Origin: Nymphaea colorata
Lineage: Eukaryota; Streptophyta; Magnoliopsida; Nymphaeales; Nymphaeaceae
Assembly (NCBI RefSeq): GCF_008831285.2
Contig: NC_045146.1
Location: 6,088,972 to 6,152,971 of the forward strand
Direction of reading: 5' to 3'
DNA length: 64,000 nucleotides
The notes beneath the pieces are model-generated. The model saw nothing but the letters and a program-made list of their open reading frames with translations. It had not been told where the DNA came from and searched no databases. The position numbers were made by a program, and so were the translations under genes. Of the stretch, positions 27,760 to 38,639 are shown piece after piece (the stretch's first letter is position 1; each line of letters opens with the position of its first letter).

Positions 27760-28930
27760 AAGGTTTCTGAAGGCTGCTGAAGGATGGGGAAGCCAAACTT
27801 GTTTGTGAAAGGATGAATCAAGTCAACTTGGCCTGCAAGGCTGTTAAGGAGCTTCTAGTTAGCATTGAGCAAGTTTCTTCTAGTTGAAATGATATTTCAC
27901 TTCAATATGTTACACTAGTTTGAAAAACTGGACTCATAGGTATAAAGCAAATAATCATCACAAAAAATGATCGAAGCATTGTCAACATAAACCCCATGGA
28001 TCTAATATAGAAAATAGCCCGTATAATTTCCACGGAAGTAGATACAAGAGCCCATTACTTTTCAATTGAACTAGATTGGGCAATGGTAGTTTTCCAAATA
28101 ACTTTACTTCCATCAAACACAATTTTTGTCAATGTAGAGATAGTAACTAGCAGTGTACTTTCTTGTTAGGTAGCGTCCAACCCAATCGCCAATAGGAAAC
28201 CCATAAAGGACTTTGAGAATGTGAGAACTCTTAACCCATATGGCAACATTCCTTTAATATAGTGAAGAATTCATTTAAGTTGAAAATGAATTGCTTGGGG
28301 CATGCATAATGTGACAAATGTAATTAATGTTGTAAGTCAAATATGACATTGTACAGAGGAGGTGTTGTAAATCATAGGTGATACTGTGGAAGTGCTGAAT
28401 GTCTTTGTAAGGGGGACCATTTAGTTGGTTTTGCCTTGGTAACCATTGGGGGGAAATTGGATGATAATCTGGCATGTGAGTCTGAGTCTCTAAGCCTGTC
28501 TTTATTTAGCCTGCATGGTCTAATTGAGGAACATCCTTCCTAAAAACATTAAACCTATATGCCAAGAAAGTGATGTGAAATGTCAATCCTTCACGGTCAA
28601 GTCCTTGCTGAGATGTAACAAGAAAGTTTGAAGGTGGACTAGATTGCTTTCTTTGATGATTACATCATCAACCTAGAGGAATAAGAAAACGGATCCAGCA
28701 CTAGTATGATATAAGAAAAGAGAAGAGTTGGCTCTCTTACAAGGAAAAGAAAAAAGAAAGCTATATAAGGAAACTGCCGATTCTATCAAAATACTTAGAA
28801 GATTGCTTGAGAGCAAATATAGACTGATTAAATTGATAAACTTGCTGGGGCTTGGTAACAGTTTGTGAGCAATGTGGCTTTTCCATATGCATAAACTTAT
28901 CCAGAAAACGATATTGAAGGCACACATTTT
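27760..28930 (-). mobile_element. Decayed Ty1/copia reverse transcriptase-RNase H remnant
   Basis: Read on the minus strand from about 28930, copia motifs follow in the correct order: a degraded LKQ box (SIFALKQSSKYFDRI), the active-site region VDDVII at about 28655-28675, then MSYLTYNINYI and CHIMHAPSN at about 28290-28350. RNase H blocks follow (FPIGDWVGRYLTRKYTASYY at about 28140-28190, TTIAQSSSIEK at about 28060-28095). The end of the polyprotein is at about 27770-27870. Many stops and frameshifts show an old, dead copy. Confidence 0.75.
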
Positions 28931-30006
28931 TTATGTCCATTTGGCAAATTTGCTGTTCATGCTAGACATTTTTTATGTCCATTTGGCAAATTTGTTGTCC
29001 ATGCTAGACAGTGGGAGAGAAGAGAAAACATGTTGCAATATAAGACTTGAAAACTAGAGGAAAAGTGTTGGCATAGTTAACACTAGGAAGTTGTATGTAC
29101 CCTTTTTGCTACTAAGCAAGCTCTGTTCAAATAACCTCTCAACCTTCAATTGGGTTTGGAACACTCATCGACACCCTACTGCATTCATGTGAGACTTTCT
29201 AGGAATTAAATACCAAATGGTGGCTAAATCTGTCTGCTAAAGCCCACATTCAGTGTGAAGGCTTGACGTGTTTAAAATTTTTTGTATTTAGAATACTATA
29301 CTATGATATAGGCATCTTTAACATGGTAGTAATACTAAGTTCATAGCCACTATTGAGTCCACTGAGGAGAGAAAAGACCTTATATTCACTACTTTGAGTC
29401 TTTTCAACAGCTATGAACTCATGACAAATCTTCTTATGTGTTTACTCATGCTTTGAGTTTCTTTTCTATGACTTCACATTTTCTTGATTAAAAGACATTT
29501 TGATTGTTGAGAATCGAAGACAAAATTCTGCCCAAATATACGACAAACCTGAGCTTCCATTTCAAGACAAACCAAGAAACTAATGATCTCCTCTATTAAA
29601 GTCCCACTAATCCAACCTCTTAGAAGCCCATTCCAATTTTTTCCAGAAGGTAAGTTATGGAATCTTATATGTAGGTCCATTTACATTTGCCATATACTTG
29701 GCTGGTTGCTATCGACACATCAATAAAACCCAAAGGTCTAGGGATTCAATGAGAATAATTAGTTGTGTTTTCCACATAAGGTAGTTTCTATAAGAAAATT
29801 TGTGGTGGCAAAGTTAGCAACTTTGAGATTGTTGGATATGAAAAATGGGTAAAGAAACAGAAAACAATTGAAGGTCATGGAAATAAGAAACTAACTGTAA
29901 TATAATATGACGAAATAACACAAAACATTTTTGTTCTTTGGCTTCGATGCCTAAACTCACAGTAGCAATAGGCTATTGTTTTCAAGTTTTTCATCTATGT
30001 TACATC

Positions 30007-30100
30007 ATGTATATGTATATATATATATAATATGTGTGTGTGTGTGTGTGTATTATATATTATTAAAACTTAAAAAATACAGACACACACACACACATAA
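30007..30100. repeat. (TA)n(TG)n ... (AC)n complementary microsatellites
   Basis: A TA/TG run at 30007-30058 is followed after about 25 bp by an AC run at about 30082-30097. The TG and AC blocks are complementary, so the region can form a hairpin. Confidence 0.85.
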
Positions 30101-30599
30101 GGCCTTCAACCTTTTTATTAAAACATATGCCAAAAATTGCTATACGTCATTCAATGATTGCACCAAAAAAAAAAAGATGAAAACTTAACATTGAAATGGT
30201 GTCAAAGCTCGGATTGATTCATAGAATGCAAAGTCGGCTGCTAACAGCATTGATATTCACTTTTGTCATCTGTTGTCGGAAATGATTTAACACCTAGTTG
30301 GGTTTCAACCCTATCTCCCAACCGAATACCAAATACAACTACTCTGCTTGGGTCCTTCCTACTAGACACCAACTGAATGCAAACATCATTAGCTTGAATT
30401 ATAGGACAGTCGTCTACCATTGTCTAATTTAAGCTACAACACTATTGCCTTAAAGTCACTTGAGTCCCTCTTAATCCTGAGGAACAAGCTTTCCATCCAA
30501 GAGGACCAAACTTTAGTTACAAAATCCTCTATATGTTAGCTTCCAACATATACATCTTGGCATTTCTCCAGCACCCCATCGTCCAACCTTTTTTTAAAG

Positions 30600-30830
30600 T
30601 TGGTAGGGAACCACCACTTGAGTTCATCGATGAAAAAGTCATGAGGGATCCATCTCTTCCGAAACTTGCTAGCTACAATTTCCATAGCTAACTACAATGC
30701 AGCATTCAAGAAGAAGATGCGTAGTTTCTTCCTTTCTAAGACAGGCATGGCATTTATTGGCAAGATAAACTTCTTTGGGCTTGAGGCAATCTTGAGTAGA
30801 TAGATTTCCTAAGCCATATATGAAAACCAC
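30600..30830 (-). mobile_element. LINE remnant: zinc-binding domain after reverse transcriptase (zf-RVT)
   Basis: On the minus strand the frame includes KEVYLANKCHACLRKEETTH followed by LLLECCIV (about 30690-30780). This is the pattern of the zinc-binding domain found after the reverse transcriptase of plant non-LTR retrotransposons (C-x2-C, later H and C). A following block (about 30420-30530: VWSSWMESL, then DSSDFKAIVL) fits the C-terminal region of such elements. Stops interrupt it. No poly-A tail or target duplication was seen. Confidence 0.55.
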
Positions 30831-31035
30831 TGAGTCTCAAGAAAGGTGTTCCTTATACAAAACCCATGCTCTCCATTTCCTTTTGTGCTCTATTTAAGAT
30901 AGATATTTTTTTCCATTTTGAATCATATATTCTTTATGTTTCTTTATTATAATCAATATCATCAATAATGGATTCAATTCCTAGTCAACCAATCTTATCA
31001 TCATGCTGAGTGGAGTTTCCACAATTACAATTGAA

Positions 31036-34009
31036 AATTATATATGTTATTAATTCGTAGACACTAGGGTTTTGGTAAATAGTTGGAATCCCAGAAACCT
31101 AAAAAACTAAAGCCCATAAAGGGAGGCTGAAAGAGGTCATTCACAACCCAATTTATAGGGATAAAAGAGGGATACATGGAGGACAAGGTGAAGGAAGGAA
31201 AGAGCTGACTCATCTAAGGAGCGATAGTGGTGGTTTGAGAGCTAACCCGAAGAGAACCATGAGCTGATTGGGTTGACCTAAGTGTCTCACAGCCTTCTCT
31301 TGCTTCAACTACCCCTGGCATACATGGAGATTGTGAGGAGTAAAAATCCCATCTCTAGCAAGAAAGAGAGAGAGGGCATGTGCCTTAATTGCGAAGACTT
31401 GAATTAACAAGGTTGTGTAGTTAAGAGTGGGAGGGAGTTTTTAGAATTGTGGTCAAAAAGTTCAATCTCTTTTAGGCTTGCTTTATGTTTGATTCATTTT
31501 TTATAGTTGCACTTGAAACCACATACATTTCATTTGCATAGTCAAATTATTAAGGCTTTCAATGACAACAGGGTCGACAATTTTTTTTTTTAACTAATGA
31601 CGTAGGTATTGGTTCTTGCACCATATATGGATGCCTCATAGACAAAGGGAAACATCACCAACTGAAGCTACTCAATGGCCTTTTAAGAATCACAAAAGGA
31701 AAAATTGCCATTAGCTAAGGTACTATTGCCCAATAATTGCCTATTTGTTTTAAATTTATTGTCCTAGCAATCGCTTTTGCTCCATCAGCTATCTAAGCCC
31801 TCCTTTTAGTACTATATTTTTAGCTTCTTGTTGATCCAACTACTCACACTATAATACTTTGCATCTCATGTAGGCTCCACTTGTGGTGGGGAGTGATTCA
31901 ACTAACCCAAGCTCGACTTGTACAAATTTAGCTTGTAGTCAACTTGTTTTTAAATGTATCAAGTTTGAATTGAAAGTGTCACTAAAATAATAAGTCAAGT
32001 TTAGCACTTAATTACATTGTAACACAAGAATAATTCTCGGGTGAGTAAAGATTCTCTCATCGGAAGTCTTCATTTTACCAATTAATTATCTAACAACTTA
32101 GAAAAAGATCAGTGCTGCAGACTTCTGAGCTGATGTCCGGGAGTAAACAACTAGGGTGACTGTTGGCCACAATTACAAAGAGAAAAAGGTAATAAAGCAG
32201 GGAATCTTTTGACAATGAAGTGGAGAGCATGGACTCCAGCAGTGTTGTTGCATCTCTTTCTTATCTTGCTTTTAGCATAAAAGCGCCTCAGACTTCACTT
32301 TCAAAATGGTCCATAGAGATTAGAAGGCATTTGTACCTTTAGGTATTAGTCATCTTATTCCTTAATTGATAACGTGGCCTCGAAGGTGTTTTAGCTTTGT
32401 CGGCATGTGCACTATCTTCCTGTATCATATATTCTGAATATTATTTTCAAGATATCAAGCCAGTTAACTATAGATGGAGGTTTAGTTTGTTAATCAACTT
32501 GTCTCACTCTTAATGAAAAAAAGACATGTTTACAGTTCTGGCTCGAGCTATGAACTTCACTAAAGAGTTCAAAACCCTCGTCGAGTCTCTAGGTTGTAAC
32601 ATGGTAAGAAATCAGCCTAACCAGGCAGCATCACTCTATGAGGATTTATAAGGAGAATTTTGCGTGAACATCAGATGAAATATATATTTTTTTTAATGTT
32701 TACTTAGAGGAATCTGCTTTTGGTATAAAACCCCTAATTAGTTTGTAACCTCATGCCTCCAAGTTTTTGGTTTGCTTCGGGGTTGAGTAGTCCTTCAACT
32801 CGGATGGCGGAAGAAGTGAAAATATTTGAGTACCATGATTTACCCTGGTTTGTTTATGTAGTGCAACTAGAGAGATGGTCATAACAAACGATATTTGTAT
32901 CGTTTCTGTTGCCAAATAATTGGTTGTTTACAAGCTTTCTTTCTTTATATACCATGCTAAACTCAACTCTTTTTCTTTCAAAAATCGTGCACTTAACATC
33001 AGAGAGAGAGAGAGAGGAAGGAATTCAGAGATAAAATAACGTTTGAAATTTAGCGCAGCAGTACTGGACTACCTTCCTTTATATGTAAATGTAAAGATAC
33101 TTGGCTCGCCGCGGGAAACAAAACATGCTTTGTTAACAAAAATAACATTTTCCTTTTTACCATTGTCCAACGATAGCCATAAAATGAAGAATTAATGTTA
33201 TTTTTGCTTCCCAAGAAACTAGTTTTTTGCCTCTTATGTTAATTTTTTGTTTATATATAATTACTTAAGGAGGCATTTTGTCAGATCAGAGTTCTTAAAA
33301 AAAGTATATAATAGTCAGTCGATCGTGACTTGGTTTTGCTCAAATCAATAAAATAAATATCAAATTTCTCCAAAACCATCCAAGTAGTTGAAGCATATCC
33401 TTATACAGAACAACTTATCACTGCAGCCTAGCTAGTAGGATGTCAAGGCAAAATTAATGATCAATTTCTTTATGTCCAATTTGTTGAATTATATCCCAAA
33501 CCTGATCCCATATTATACTTGTGTAATTGTTTGAGTGAACGGGTCAGAATGTTCATGCATGTGCTCTTTTGCTGTTATGTCTAGTAACGACCAAAAGTCT
33601 GATCCGTTCTATTCGCTTGTTGCGGTCATATAGCTTACAAGTGGCAGCATTATACTTGCCTGAAACTTGCATCTCTCAAAGCTTACAGTGGAACTGCAGC
33701 ATGCAGCTCATGATTTTCACTCAGAGTAGGATGTCTTTCAATAATTGTGGAGATTCCATTTCCTGTAGTATGAGAGACATTTTCTAAACAGTTTTGTTTC
33801 AGTTTGAGCATACATGAGATGATCATCGATCACACAAGATCATCTTTACATGGCAACCTACAACTATGGTAGCAAGGAGGATGAAATTTTTGTTCTCAAC
33901 GACATAGCCTTAGGCCGATAATCTTCTTACATGATTTTGTAAAAGAGAAGAAGGAAGAAGCTTCTTTCAATTTTCGGCAAGCTTAACAGAAGACGGGAAC
34001 AACAAACAA
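31036..34009. other. Intergenic DNA without recognised genes
   Basis: No coding domain or structured repeat was recognised. A (GA)n tract lies at 33001-33016. A 72-codon frame at 33569-33787 resembles nothing known. Confidence 0.4.
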
Positions 34010-34045
34010 GGTTATTGGCCAGGGCTCTTGCCATGGCCAATAACC
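34010..34045. repeat. Perfect 12-bp inverted repeat (hairpin)
   Basis: ggttattggcca at 34010-34021 and tggccaataacc at 34034-34045, with a 12-base loop. Surrounding DNA (34020-34200) repeats words such as gggcaagggct and ttgccat in both orientations, as in the subterminal zone of a DNA transposon, but no terminal repeat or transposase was found. Confidence 0.6.
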
Positions 34046-37000
34046 AGTTTGCTGTTGCCAAAAAATATTTTTTGCAACAGTTATACCCGAACGATTGCTA
34101 GGGGCTGCCCTTGCCATAAGTCGTGTGCCCAAAAATCATCGGGCAAGGGCTGAGCCGTTTCCACAACTGCTTATTCTATTGACATGCAACAACAGTGGCC
34201 GTTCCTAAGAATGGCTGCGTCTAAAACTGGCCTACAATGTGACCCTACCCATTACCACCTACATGAGCATTTTGGTTGCAGCATTACACACAAAGACATA
34301 TAGTCAATTTCAAATAAAAGTGAAAGCTTTCACAAATTCAAATTTCATGAAGAAAAACTATCTAATATTGTGTCCAATTATATAAAATATATATAAACAA
34401 TAACTTTTCTTCAATATGCAGCTTTCAGAAACTGAAATTTTTATGTTATTAATCAAAATCAACAGTTAGCGAACTGTTATCAAGCTTTCATTCATCAGCC
34501 TTCAAACTGGCAGCATGCACCTTCAGTGTGAAACTTTTCTCATCTGCATGCAAAGAAAGATATCATGGGCCCAGGACAGTCCATTTGTAAGTGTTTGCGA
34601 GAATGCCCACGAGAAAAAAGGAAAAGTAAAACAAGATTAAGTCAATCAAATACATATTCAAGATGAAACACGAGCTAAGAACAAGAAAAATAATAAAAAA
34701 TTGTATTAAAATTCACTTTGTTCTTTCTCTTTGAAACAATAAATCCCTGTTCTAAATTGTTTTGTCCGCTAGCTTCGAGACCAGATTTACCACCATTCAT
34801 TTCGGAACTTCGGAAAGCCTGAAAGTCGATCCCTCGGTTCCTCATTAAGACAATAAACTACTCCTTCCTCCATTAGATCTCCCAACCCTGGGAAAATCTA
34901 ACCGCAATATCCTTCAGATTTGAGAGTTTCTGTCAGATTAAGCCTGTCCAGTTTTAGTATTTAAGCTTGCTGATCTATGAGATCTGTGTTAGCTGGTTCA
35001 ACAACAATTTACTGTATGGACAGAAATCTGTACTGCAATGAATCATGCCATAACATGTAGCTATCTAGTGTATGGTGGCAGAAACTGATAATCTGGCATC
35101 ATTCAGACTCATGTGGTGGATACTGAAATAACATTGTTGGATGTAGATTTTGCTTATGCAGTCGAGAAGTCTTCCTTGCACAGGAAGCCCTTGAAGATTT
35201 GCGAGAGATATGGTATGCTTGTCTTGCTCCCACGCATGAATCTTCTATTACATTAAGTGGTAACAACATTTTTGGTCGTTCAATTATGAGTGTGAAAGTC
35301 GATCATGAACTAAAAAAAAAACTTTTAAACCAATGACCTGATTTTCTAAGAAAAATTCAGTTTTGAAGCTTTACACATGCAAGCTCAAACGTCGCAAGTT
35401 TTCTCAAGCGAGCTGAACTTTTGAAAGATTACATTTTTTCGCTCTGAACTCTTGAAGGTCATTCTCAAGGTGTGTCCATTTTTTGAACTTTTGGTAGCTT
35501 TGTAACAGCTAGCTGGTGTTTCCATTGTTGGGTAGAACAGAACTAGCAGAAAACTAGCAATTTTTTTTTCCTGCCACTTCTAAAATTTGCTAAACATGTG
35601 ACCTAAAATTTAACCAATTTCCCTCCCTTGACCCTGCGTTGACGGATAATGTAGAAGGCAAAAACTCTTCGTGATCTGTAAATTGCAGTGGACATGGTCC
35701 AGTGAGTTGCCTTGGGTTAGAGTGAGCTGGTTTGAGCTGAGTAAAAGCTAACAAGTTCACCCTATAGCTCCTTAAGACTTCTAAAGGTGAAAATTATCCT
35801 AATTGAATGGGTTTTAGACAATTTTCAGAGTTTTTGTACGGTTTGAAGGTGAACGACTGGGTTTTGAATCAAATCAGTGGGATCGTCGATTCTAGAAATT
35901 GACCGGTTCATGGATTCAACTTCATGAAAAAAATTCTTAAAAAAAAAAACCTGAAGCATTTAGATGACTTCCCATAATCCGTTTTTGGAGTAAAAAATAG
36001 TTTTGCTTCAAAAATGCAATTTCAGGTGGGTTTGGGTGATACAAAAAATGAGTTCTGCCAAAACTTTTTTTTGGCAAAACATATTTTTCATGGACATATA
36101 TATGAAGGTTAGGTCCATTTTTTGACGATCCTTGGACAATTCCTCAAGTTTATTAAAGTTTTTACTTGAACTAGTGGTTTAAACGTTAAGTTCCAAACTG
36201 ACAATTATGATCCAAAGGGAAGCTTGTATCAAGGAAGTAAACAATGTGAAATTGTTCTAGTTATGGCCAAAATTTGATTGCGCAAACAAAAGAATAGAAT
36301 TTTCTCTTTAGCAAAATTCTTGGAGTCATTAGACTTTATCATTTCATTAGGCAGGACATGTTGGTGATTCACATTTAGTCTGGTAATCATTGTCAAGTAT
36401 CTGTCATTTTTCTAAATTCTCAGGTGGTCTGAGAAATTTACTCTAATATAATATATTTTCTCTATTAAAGCTATTGATAGCATTGGTATTAGTTCCTGGA
36501 TGTAGAACCTGATAACTCCATAAGTATGATCTCAAAGCATGGGCTATTTGCTGTTTTATCATGGTTTCCATGGACACAGGTGGCAATGTGTCATTACGAT
36601 GCATGTTAATTTTCTAATGAAAAAATTTTATGGCCTTTTTCTCTCCATATTAGTACCTAAAGTTTGCTTTCCCCATTTCTTCACGGAAATGATAGATTAG
36701 AACGTCTTCGTCGTCAGGACCATCTTAGTTTTTATTGTCATTCCCCTTATGTTGTTCTTCATGTCTAAGTTCTTTATCTTGTAAAATATCCAGCTTGGTC
36801 ATTCTTGTATTTCGGTTGAGACCAGATTTTTCCTGTCTTGATTTGTGATGCAGTATGGCTTTTTGAGCTGGATCCCAGGTTTGGATCCATTTAAAATCTT
36901 AGGATAGATATCATTTAATTTTATTTGGATGATTTTAATCCTTTTAGGTTCAGACCTTCGTTTTGGTGATGCATGAACCAATTCGGATCTATGACTTAGA

Positions 37001-37129
37001 CCTCTTAAAAGGGGCTCATATTTTTTTTCTAGGCTAATTGGAGACTAAGTAAGACCCTGTTTTTCCTTTGCAAATTATTTCCCTTTAATTTTTATGCATT
37101 TTCAATTCTGTTCCCCACAAGGATTAGAG
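34046..37129. other. Intergenic DNA without recognised genes
   Basis: AT-rich sequence with short frames only. I see no domain, RNA gene or ordered repeat here. Confidence 0.4.
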
Positions 37130-37500
37130 CCAACACTCTAATAACTGCATTAGATTGAAATCAGAGACAGGTTCTCTCCTCAATCTTAGTAATGCTTAAG
37201 TCCTGAAGAACGATCTTGTCATGGAAAAATCAAAAGAAAAAGAATCAGAAAATTCAGAAAAGAACTCGAAGACCTTATGTTTCGCCAGATTGATTCAATG
37301 GCAAAACACATGAACAACAACACATGAAGGAAAAATTGACTCATATGGAAAAATCAAGTCAAGAAAATCAACCTCGCATGAACCGAACCCTAGCTGCATG
37401 GACGAAAAGATTGAATGACTTTGACAGCATGTTCGGTGCATTGAAGACAGATTTGGAGAACAAGACAATTAACAATGTGTTCGTACCCTTTTCCCTCTGA
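37130..37500 (+). mobile_element. Possible LTR-retrotransposon leader and gag start (decayed)
   Basis: Near 37120 the sequence aaggattagagccaac resembles, with changes, the initiator-tRNA primer-binding site common in plant LTR elements (tggtatcagagcc). Downstream, short broken frames (about 37320-37497; for example RTLAAWTKRLNDFDSMFG) are charged and helical like the start of Ty3/gypsy gag. No LTR or other domain supports it, so this is tentative. Confidence 0.25.
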
Positions 37501-38639
37501 GGCAGGGAGCCGGGTGAAGTATCATAGTTATTTTCATGAAAATAGATTTTTACATGTCACCATTAACAGGGGGTAATAGAAAGGTCGAGATTTTCTCAAG
37601 CTTGACAAGTCATTTTTTCTTAATATGCTTGTGTGGGGATTGAATTCTAGATTCAAAATTTATTTTGAACAAAAGATTCGAGAATTTCAGTGATTTTGAA
37701 GATTTGAAATTTGTTTTGAATTGGGATTATTGAATTAATCCCAGATGTTGGTAGTTTAGCCGCAAGGATACACAGATCTTAGTGGCAGATCTTGATTTGA
37801 GTTGGGGATTTTATTACAAAATCTAATAAATATTCTAAAGCCAATTAATTACATGTAAAAGTTTGCTTTGTTTCGTACATTTGAACTCATATTTCATTTC
37901 AAGTCTTGTGAAGCATTATCCAGCTAACTGGATTCGGTAAGATCTACGTGGCTAGTAAATGACAGAGAGTTATGTTAGGTGCACCTTGCATTCATTAACC
38001 CCAGTATCTCAAGGAAATGCAAATTCAAATATGTACCAAGAGACTAGTCATGGTCGCTTAATTAGTGGGTCATTCTGAGGTGCTGAACAAATTTCTATGT
38101 AAGAATTTTCAGCTAAGAAGACTCTATAGTGATTTTACAATTTACAATTACTTAGTAGCCAGATTTTCAAAACATGAAGCTCTCTACAGATGAGAAAATC
38201 ACAGAGACCCTGATTACTGGCCTAGTTCTCCAGACACATCAGGTGGACCAAGTAGTATGTCTCTTCCATGGTATGCCCCATTGAAATGTTCTCTTGTATG
38301 CAATGTAAGAATATGGAATAAAGGAAATATCTTCGTACAAAGAATATGGAATAAAGGAAATATCTTCGTACATGTTTATCCTTCACAGAAAAACTACTGA
38401 GAAAACCTTGATGAATCACAAGTTGCACCATGCACCGTATATGAACGTACCAATAGTCCATTAAAAGCCCTATTATGCCCTGATAGAGAATGAAAACTCA
38501 TAATGCAATGAAGCTTATAATTCAGTTCTGAATAACAACTGGAGAAAAGGACACCTAGAATCAGCATTCACTACAAGCAGCAGAATTCAAAAATTGTGAG
38601 GATGAAAAGGTACTTCAGAGATGTAACAATCTAATTACA
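37501..38639. other. Intergenic DNA downstream of the JmjC pseudogene
   Basis: No coding domain was recognised apart from a 33-bp tandem duplication at 38308-38372. Later exons expected for the JmjC gene were not found here. Confidence 0.4.
38308..38372. repeat. 33-bp tandem duplication
   Basis: The unit beginning agaatatggaataaaggaaa occurs at 38308-38340 and again at 38341-38372, identical except for the last base. It is a perfect recent duplication in otherwise unstructured DNA. Confidence 0.95.

Larger units (their letters stand above)
29940..31035 (-). repeat. 5' LTR of the old copia element, split by a LINE-containing insertion
   Basis: Two separated blocks match the 3' LTR at 27360-27745 in the same order: 29940-30020 (agcaataggctattg versus agcaataggttattg at 27451) and 30890-31030 (tcttatcatcatgctgagtgg versus 27712-27732). 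The DNA between them includes a microsatellite and a LINE remnant that has no partner in the other LTR, so it was probably inserted into the LTR. High divergence of the pair suggests old age. Confidence 0.5.
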
